This document shows positions 6,069 through 10,285 of a DNA stretch of 10,285 nt, piece by piece (the first letter of the stretch is position 1; every line of letters starts with the position of its first letter). Position numbers and translations under genes: made by a program. The notes under the pieces are model-generated. The model ran no database searches. It saw nothing but the letters and a program-made list of their open reading frames with translations, and was not told the DNA's origin. Source of the stretch: JAICND01 sp035281425 (GTDB lineage Bacteria > Actinomycetota > Acidimicrobiia > Spongiisociales > ZC4RG35); contig DATEDX010000188.1 of assembly GCA_035281425.1 (NCBI GenBank), positions 1 to 10,285 on the forward strand. Direction: 5' to 3'.

Positions 6069-7672
6069 CTCCCGTGGAACGTCTCCGAGAGGCGGCCGCC
6101 CTGGCAGAAGCGATGGGATTAGCCGAGGGGGCCGGCGCGGCCCGGCAGCTGGCGGTCGAAATGGAACGGCGATTGGGCTTCCCCGGGGAGGTCTATGTGC
6201 TGGCCCTGGCCGGCGGTACCGGGGTCGGCAAGTCATCGGTGCTCAATGCCCTGGCCGGGACCGAAGTCAGCCCCGCCCGCCCCCTCCGCCCCACTACCGA
6301 ACACCCGCTGGCCTGGGTAGCCGGTGAGGAAAGGGCGGAGGTGGGCCCGTTGCTCGAGTGGCTGGGAGTGGGGCGGGTAGTGGAACACGACCAACCCGCC
6401 CTGGAGGGGGTGGCAATCCTCGACCTGCCCGACTTCGACAGTGTGCGGCTCCATCATCGGGCGGCGGTGGATGCCCTTCTCCCTCGCATCGACGCCGTGG
6501 CCTGGGTGGTCGACCCTGAGAAATACGACGACGAACGCCTCCACGAGTATCTGCGCCGCCTCGCCCCCCACGCGGCGCGGATGCGATTCATCTTCAACAA
6601 GGCCGATCGCCTGGGCATGGAAGAACGCCGGCTGCTGGTGGACGATCTCCGCGCCCGGCTCAAGCAAGCGGGCATCGAAGCCCCGGTCATCGACATGATC
6701 TCGGCTCAGGATGGAACCGGAGTGGCGGAGCTACGGGAGGAACTGAGTAGTCGAGCCGGTACCAAGGCCATCGTCGCTTCCAAGCTCACCACCGACTCCC
6801 GGGAGGCAGTAACCGACATCGCCAAGGCGGCGGGAGTCAACCCAGATGGCTTCTACCGACCGCTGCTCGCGGAAGGGGAAGTGGCGGCAGCTACCGAAAC
6901 GGCGGTGGAGGGTGCCTTGGCCTTGGTCGACCCGGTGGGGGTGTCGCGGCAAATGGAGGAGGCCGTGATCCATCAAGCTCGCCGACAGGGGGGATCGCTC
7001 CTCGCCCGCATCATCACCTTGCTGTCGACGCTGACCGGACGCAAACAACGGCGGGCCGACCCTTCCGCCTACTTGCTGGATTGGCGCCGCCGCGGAAGCC
7101 TGGGCCACGTCCTCAACCCGGTACGGGCGGAGCTGGTCAAAGCTGCTGCCTCCGTGCCCGCCCCTACCCGACCCGCCATCCTCCGCAAGCTGGAGGCGGG
7201 GGGAATGGAGGAGACCGTCACCCGAGCCCTCGACCGCTCCACCCGGGAGGCGGCGGGCCAACTCGAGGTGCCTCGCTCGTGGTTGTGGACTTTCCTCGGG
7301 TTCCTGCAGCTTCTCACTGGAGCCGTCTTGTTGCTGGCGATCGGCTGGTTTCTGACCGTCATCTTGGGACCGGAGGGATTGGAGGTCGCCACCATCGAGG
7401 TTCCCTATTTGGGTCCGGTGCCGGTGCCGCTGCTGCTTCTGGCTGGTGGAGTCGTTCTCAGCCTGGTGTGGACCTTGATCCTCACGATTCATGCCGGCTG
7501 GATGGGCCGGAGGCAGGGCCGGCGGGTGGCTCGGATAGTGAGAGAGCGGATTACGGAAGCAATCGGCGAGGCCGGGTTCGGTGGCCTGCGGCAGGTGGAG
7601 GAAAGCCGGCGGTCGCTGGCGCAGTTGGTTGGGTCAGACGGTGCCCCGCACCGCCCAGGCGTATCCGGTTAA
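6065..7672 (+). CDS. Dynamin-like GTPase with two membrane helices, second of tandem pair
   Basis: A 535-residue protein. It has a P-loop GGTGVGKSS (50-58), switch motif RPTT (75-78), G3 region DLPDFDS (120-126), canonical G4 NKAD (178-181) and a G5-like ISAQDG. Two transmembrane helices lie at about 406-433 and 452-476, joined by a short Pro-rich loop, with a basic segment (GRRQGRR) after the second. This implies a membrane-anchored GTPase with a helical stalk between the G domain and the membrane. It is clearly a paralogue of the preceding gene; the G3 and G4 motifs even fall at the same residue numbers. The ATG at 6065 is preceded by GAGGAG at 6051-6056 and overlaps the previous stop. The last 39 bp overlap the 3' end of the convergent methyltransferase gene. 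It could also be filed as an Era/YfjP-like GTPase; exact family membership needs a profile search. Confidence 0.88.
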   Translation: MTPVERLREAAALAEAMGLAEGAGAARQLAVEMERRLGFPGEVYVLALAGGTGVGKSSVLNALAGTEVSPARPLRPTTEHPLAWVAGEERAEVGPLLEWLGVGRVVEHDQPALEGVAILDLPDFDSVRLHHRAAVDALLPRIDAVAWVVDPEKYDDERLHEYLRRLAPHAARMRFIFNKADRLGMEERRLLVDDLRARLKQAGIEAPVIDMISAQDGTGVAELREELSSRAGTKAIVASKLTTDSREAVTDIAKAAGVNPDGFYRPLLAEGEVAAATETAVEGALALVDPVGVSRQMEEAVIHQARRQGGSLLARIITLLSTLTGRKQRRADPSAYLLDWRRRGSLGHVLNPVRAELVKAAASVPAPTRPAILRKLEAGGMEETVTRALDRSTREAAGQLEVPRSWLWTFLGFLQLLTGAVLLLAIGWFLTVILGPEGLEVATIEVPYLGPVPVPLLLLAGGVVLSLVWTLILTIHAGWMGRRQGRRVARIVRERITEAIGEAGFGGLRQVEESRRSLAQLVGSDGAPHRPGVSG

Positions 7673-8389
7673 CACGAAGGGGGAGGGCTCGAGGCTGGAG
7701 CGGGCCGCCTCCTGAATTTGAGCTCGGCGGGATGGTTCGAGAGTGTTGAGATAGGCCCCCACCGGGCCGACCCCATGGCTGAAGGGCGTCCACCAATCAT
7801 CGAAGCTGGAGTGCTCGACGGTGGCTGAGAATGTGGTTTCCATGATCTCACTTAAACCCACCGCCTGGAAGAGCTCCTGCAGGTGTCCCTGGCGGGTGCC
7901 GGCTCGTTCCGACTCGTCGGGCAGCTCGGGGTCGAAGCGGCGAGCCGCTTCCCAAAATGGGCTGAGGGGGCCGCGGCGACCGCCGTAATCCCAAACACAG
8001 GCTGCCACCACGCCTCCCGGGCGAGTCACCCGCCTCATCTCACGGATCCCTTGAAGCGGGTCGCTCATGAAATGGACCACCAGTTGGGCCAGGGCGGCGT
8101 CGAAGCCGGCATCGGCGAAGGGCAGCACTTCCGCCCCGGCCTGGTGGACCTCCACCTGGGGAAACTTCTCCCTGACCGCGGCCACGAAAGGCTCCGAGGG
8201 GTCGACCGCAGCGACCTGCTCGGCGCCAAGCCGTCTTACTAGCTCGCCGGTCAGGGCTCCGGTGCCGCACCCCACGTCGAGAGCCCGTTGGCCGGCTTGG
8301 ATCTCGGCCAGGTCGGCCAGTTGGGGACCCAGTTGGATGGAGTAGCGACCCATGAACCGGTCGTAGGTGGCGGCAGGAACGACGAACAC
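7634..8389 (-). CDS. Class I SAM-dependent methyltransferase
   Basis: A 251-residue protein. SAM-binding motif I is LDVGCGTG (37-44), followed by an acidic motif II (AVDPSEPFV), a motif-IV-like FDAALAQLVVHFM, and the post-motif region MRRVTRPGGVVAACVWDY typical of methyltransf_11/25-type small-molecule methyltransferases. The N-terminal YDRFMGRYS stretch is common in this group. The substrate cannot be told from sequence. The start is GTG at 8389, 14 nt after the stop of the TfoX-like gene; an in-frame stop lies just upstream, so the gene cannot extend far. An ATG at residue 13 is possible but would cut the conserved YDRFMGRYS block. It is the last gene of a three-gene minus-strand operon and converges on, and overlaps, the GTPase gene. 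Confidence 0.92.
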   Translation of the reverse strand: MFVVPAATYDRFMGRYSIQLGPQLADLAEIQAGQRALDVGCGTGALTGELVRRLGAEQVAAVDPSEPFVAAVREKFPQVEVHQAGAEVLPFADAGFDAALAQLVVHFMSDPLQGIREMRRVTRPGGVVAACVWDYGGRRGPLSPFWEAARRFDPELPDESERAGTRQGHLQELFQAVGLSEIMETTFSATVEHSSFDDWWTPFSHGVGPVGAYLNTLEPSRRAQIQEAARSSLEPSPFVLTGYAWAVRGTV

Positions 8390-8403
8390 GGCCGCAAATG
8401 TAA

Positions 8404-8733
8404 CTACTTCTTAGGCAGGGTTTTGGCGAAGGCCACGCCCTGATCGATCCAAGCGTCGAGGTCATCTGCGTTGCCGAAGCCCTCAGGGGAAACCACGATC
8501 CAGCCTCGCATGGGGCGACCGGTCATGTCGAAGAGGCGAGCCCCGGGCCGGGCGATGGCTTCGTCGTGGGCGTCTTTGCCCACCCGGACCATGAGATCGT
8601 CACCGCTGACGCCTACCGCCATGTTGCCGTGAATCATGAAGGCGACCCCCCCGAACATCTCCTTCTCGGACAAGCCGGGGTGATCGCCAAGACGCATCCG
8701 GATCTCACTGGCTAACGCTTGGTCGTAGGCCAT
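8404..8733 (-). CDS. TfoX N-terminal-domain protein
   Basis: A 109-residue protein matching the TfoX/Sxy N-terminal domain: a helical start (YDQALASEIRMRL), EKEMFGGVAFMIHGNMAVGV, DLMVRVG, then GARLFDMTGRPMRGWIVV and a C-terminal helix. Full-length TfoX proteins have a second C-terminal domain and regulate competence; this one has only the N-terminal domain, as is common for stand-alone proteins of unknown role. A competence function should not be assumed. The ATG at 8733 overlaps the upstream gene's stop by one base (TGATG), and the methyltransferase starts 14 nt after its stop, so the three genes are probably co-transcribed. Confidence 0.9.
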   Translation of the reverse strand: MAYDQALASEIRMRLGDHPGLSEKEMFGGVAFMIHGNMAVGVSGDDLMVRVGKDAHDEAIARPGARLFDMTGRPMRGWIVVSPEGFGNADDLDAWIDQGVAFAKTLPKK

Positions 8734-8966
8734 CAGCCGTCACCGGTGGTGGTAGAGGTGGGTTGGCGGAGCTGGCGACGGTCCTTCCACCGGGCGAGGA
8801 TCAAGGTAGCGAGGCCGAGAAGGATCTCGTCCACGAAGGGGATCAGATCGGGGACAATCAGGTCGGCCAAGAAGAGGCCGCCAGTGATGAAGAGCAGGGT
8901 GGGGAACCGCCGTCGTCGAGCCCAGGCGAGAAAGCCACCGATCGCGGCACGTTGCGGGGCCGTCAT
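8733..8966 (-). CDS. Small membrane protein resembling DUF6116
   Basis: A 77-residue protein from ATG 8966 (a TTG three codons upstream is possible). After a basic RRRRF segment there is a hydrophobic stretch (about residues 22-60) containing PTLLFITGGLFLADLIVPDLIPFVDEILLGLATLIL, with acidic residues embedded, then a basic tail and a Thr-rich end. The LIVPDLIPFVDE core resembles the uncharacterised DUF6116 family as I remember it. No function is known. It is the first gene of the minus-strand operon, with its upstream side facing the palindrome-containing control region. Confidence 0.8.
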   Translation of the reverse strand: MTAPQRAAIGGFLAWARRRRFPTLLFITGGLFLADLIVPDLIPFVDEILLGLATLILARWKDRRQLRQPTSTTTGDG

Positions 8967-9014
8967 GGCCGCCAAGCGTATCGCGGCTGCCCCCGTTACG
9001 ATCCCGGGTCGCTA

Positions 9015-9044
9015 AGATACGTCACGATATATCGTGACGTATCT
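9015..9044. promoter_or_regulatory. Perfect 30-bp palindrome, probable PadR operator
   Basis: The left half AGATACGTCACGATA is the exact reverse complement of the right half, with no mismatch and no spacer. It lies 78 bp upstream of the PadR-family gene and touches its TATAAT box at 9044-9049. PadR regulators typically bind AT-containing palindromes in their own promoters, so autorepression is the likely function. It also lies 48 bp upstream of the divergent minus-strand operon and could control that too. Confidence 0.85.
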
Positions 9045-9049
9045 ATAAT
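9044..9049 (+). promoter_or_regulatory. -10 box (TATAAT) for padR-ABC operon
   Basis: A consensus TATAAT overlaps the last base of the 30-bp palindrome. At 16-18 bp upstream, inside the palindrome, the bases (around GTCACG) are a poor -35 match. Transcription would start near 9055-9057, at the beginning of the next inverted repeat. Repressor binding to the palindrome would block polymerase. Confidence 0.65.
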
Positions 9050-9054
9050 CCGCG

Positions 9055-9105
9055 GTTCTTATCTGTCAAAACAGCCCTCAGAGGGTCGGTTTGGCAGATA
9101 AGAAC
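9055..9105 (+). promoter_or_regulatory. 51-nt inverted repeat in padR leader
   Basis: The arms begin with an 11-bp perfect match (GTTCTTATCTG / CAGATAAGAAC) and continue with a few mismatches through CAAA/TTTG to CCCTC/GAGGG around the centre at 9080. If transcription starts near 9056, the mRNA would begin with this long hairpin, ending about 17 nt before the ATG at 9123. It may protect the 5' end, act as a second operator, or be a remnant of a small mobile repeat. It is not a terminator of any obvious gene. Confidence 0.75.
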
Positions 9106-9122
9106 GCAGAAAGGAAGGCGGC

Positions 9123-9686
9123 ATGGGATTTTCGCAGAACCCTCCGTGGTGGGTCAGAGCCCACCTCACCGGGATGGAGGCAAGACATGGTTGGGGGGGA
9201 GGGCCACCCGGATTCCCGGTGGGGCCGTTCTTCCCGGGACGGGCCAAGGTAGGACGGGGCGGGGTGCGCCTCGCCATCCTTCATCTCCTGGGTGAGGAGC
9301 CAATGCACGGCTACCAGATCATCCAGGAGCTTTCCCGACGTACCAACGGCATGTGGCAACCCAGCCCGGGAGCCATCTATCCAACCCTGCAACAACTCGA
9401 CGATGAAGGCTTGGTCAAGGCCGAGGAGCGAGACGGGAAGAAGGTTTACACTCTCACGCCCGAAGGTCGGGCCCAGGTCGACCACGACGAGGCCCCCTGG
9501 GACCGCCTCTGCCCCGAACCCCGGTCGGAGTTGGTGGGTCTGCGCGATCTCGCCTTTGGAGTGGGGGCGGCGGTCATGCAGGTGGTTCACACCGGGACCG
9601 AGAGTCAATTAACACGCACCAAAGAAATACTGGAAGAAGCGCGCCGGCGTATCTACGAGATCCTGGCCGCAAGCGAAACGGAGTAG
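9123..9686 (+). CDS. PadR-family transcriptional regulator
   Basis: A 187-residue protein. A Trp/Gly/Pro-rich N-terminal extension of about 45 residues is followed by a winged helix typical of PadR proteins: VRLAILHLLGEEPMHGYQII, then SPGAIYPTLQQLDDEGLVKA and KKVYTLTPEGR. The C-terminal helical part (TKEILEEARRRIYEIL) would form the dimerisation helices. PadR proteins usually repress neighbouring export or stress genes and release DNA on binding a small molecule. The ATG at 9123 follows AAGGAAGG (9110-9117). A perfect palindrome and a TATAAT box lie just upstream, and the ABC ATPase starts 2 nt after its stop, indicating a co-transcribed, self-regulated exporter operon. The ligand is unknown. 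Confidence 0.92.
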   Translation: MGFSQNPPWWVRAHLTGMEARHGWGGGPPGFPVGPFFPGRAKVGRGGVRLAILHLLGEEPMHGYQIIQELSRRTNGMWQPSPGAIYPTLQQLDDEGLVKAEERDGKKVYTLTPEGRAQVDHDEAPWDRLCPEPRSELVGLRDLAFGVGAAVMQVVHTGTESQLTRTKEILEEARRRIYEILAASETE

Positions 9687-9688
9687 TT

Positions 9689-10285
9689 GTGAGTGATCAC
9701 GCCATCCAGGCGGAGGGCCTGGTCAAACATTATGGAGAGGTCAAGGCGCTGGATGGACTCGACCTCGAGGTGGCGGCCGGGTCAGTCCTCGGGCTGCTCG
9801 GACCCAATGGGGCCGGAAAGACCACTGGGGTGCACATCCTCGCCACCATCCTCCGGCCCGACCATGGGCAGGCTCGCATCCTGGGCCGTGACGTCATCGC
9901 CACCCCCGAATCGGTGCGAGAGGTCATCGGCCTGGCCGGACAGTTCGCTGCCGTCGACGAGAACCTCACGGGAAGGGAGAACCTCTATTTAGTAGGGAAG
10001 CTCACCCACCTCTCCCGGGCGGTATATAAGGCCCGGGCCGGTGAGCTCCTCGACCTGTTCGACCTGGTAGAGGCGGCCGATCGTCCGGCCAAGACCTACT
10101 CCGGAGGTATGAGGCGGCGACTCGACCTCGCTTCGGCCCTCGTGCACCGACCGCCGGTGCTCTTTCTCGATGAGCCCACCACTGGTCTCGACCCCCAAAG
10201 CCGCCAGGATGTCTGGGGGATGGTGGAGCAACTGGTCCAAGAAGGCACCACGGTGCTCCTCACCACTCAATATCTCGAAGAGGCC
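9689..10285 (+). CDS. DrrA-type ABC transporter ATP-binding protein, 3' end outside window
   Basis: 199 codons from GTG 9689 to the window edge, in frame throughout. Walker A is GPNGAGKTT (38-46), the Q-loop Gln is at about 85, the signature is YSGGMRRRLDLA (137-148) and Walker B is VLFLDEPTTGLDP (157-169). At the H-switch position the sequence reads TTQYLEEA with Gln194 instead of His, as I recall for the daunorubicin-resistance DrrA group. It would power an export permease expected to be encoded just downstream of the window. The start is 2 nt after the padR stop, with CGGAG at 9679-9683. Co-transcription with PadR suggests drug or metabolite efflux induced by a ligand of the regulator. Confidence 0.93.
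   Translation, partial: MSDHAIQAEGLVKHYGEVKALDGLDLEVAAGSVLGLLGPNGAGKTTGVHILATILRPDHGQARILGRDVIATPESVREVIGLAGQFAAVDENLTGRENLYLVGKLTHLSRAVYKARAGELLDLFDLVEAADRPAKTYSGGMRRRLDLASALVHRPPVLFLDEPTTGLDPQSRQDVWGMVEQLVQEGTTVLLTTQYLEEA

Noticed and set aside
8404..8733. Calling the TfoX-like gene a competence regulator
   Set aside because: Only the N-terminal domain is present and no competence genes are nearby.
9055..9105. Hairpin as an intrinsic terminator
   Set aside because: No T-tract follows on either strand in the required place, and no gene ends immediately before it.
9078..9608. Minus-strand open frame of 176 codons opposite PadR
   Set aside because: The plus strand encodes a clear PadR winged helix with a ribosome site and promoter; the minus frame has no recognisable features.

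Overview
The window is GC-rich, tightly packed bacterial DNA. ATGA or TGATG stop/start overlaps recur, GTG and TTG starts are used, and there is an ECF sigma factor, a DrrA-type ABC ATPase with PadR control, and paired dynamin-like GTPases. This suggests an actinobacterium, possibly an environmental Acidimicrobiia-like lineage; the lineage is inference. I see no rRNA, tRNA, transposase or CRISPR array.

Layout. (1) Positions 1-2613, minus strand: a three-gene, translationally overlapping operon. Its first gene is a PF04185-type phosphoesterase (phospholipase C/acid phosphatase superfamily) whose N-terminus is a ladder of 11-residue C-x-x-W repeats, half soluble and half membrane-like. It is followed by a two-helix membrane protein with a CGC motif and a partial small protein with a Cys-Cys motif. 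(2) Positions 2752-4169, plus strand and divergent: an ECF sigma factor overlapping a single-pass membrane protein that is a candidate sigma regulator. (3) Positions 4170-4430: a non-coding spacer rich in direct repeats, inverted repeats and a 7-bp tandem repeat. (4) Positions 4431-7672, plus strand: two overlapping dynamin-like GTPases that are clearly paralogous; the second carries two membrane helices. (5) Positions 7634-8966, minus strand: a DUF6116-like membrane protein, a TfoX N-terminal-domain protein and a SAM methyltransferase. (6) Positions 8967-9122: a control region with a perfect 30-bp palindrome abutting a TATAAT box and a 51-nt inverted repeat. (7) Positions 9123-10285, plus strand: a PadR-family regulator and a DrrA-type ABC ATPase cut by the window edge.

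The most striking element is the phosphoesterase N-terminus. Cysteines fall exactly every 11 residues (4 to 70, then 80 to 146 after a one-residue register slip), nearly always with Trp three residues later. The first half is charged and the second half hydrophobic. An 11-residue period fits a hendecad helix or coiled coil, so the protein would carry a cysteine/tryptophan stripe running from a soluble stalk into the membrane. Two downstream genes in the same operon also encode small proteins with paired cysteines. The sigma/membrane-protein pair is divergent from this operon and may control it, but no promoter evidence was found. The PadR/ABC pair looks like a self-regulated export system.
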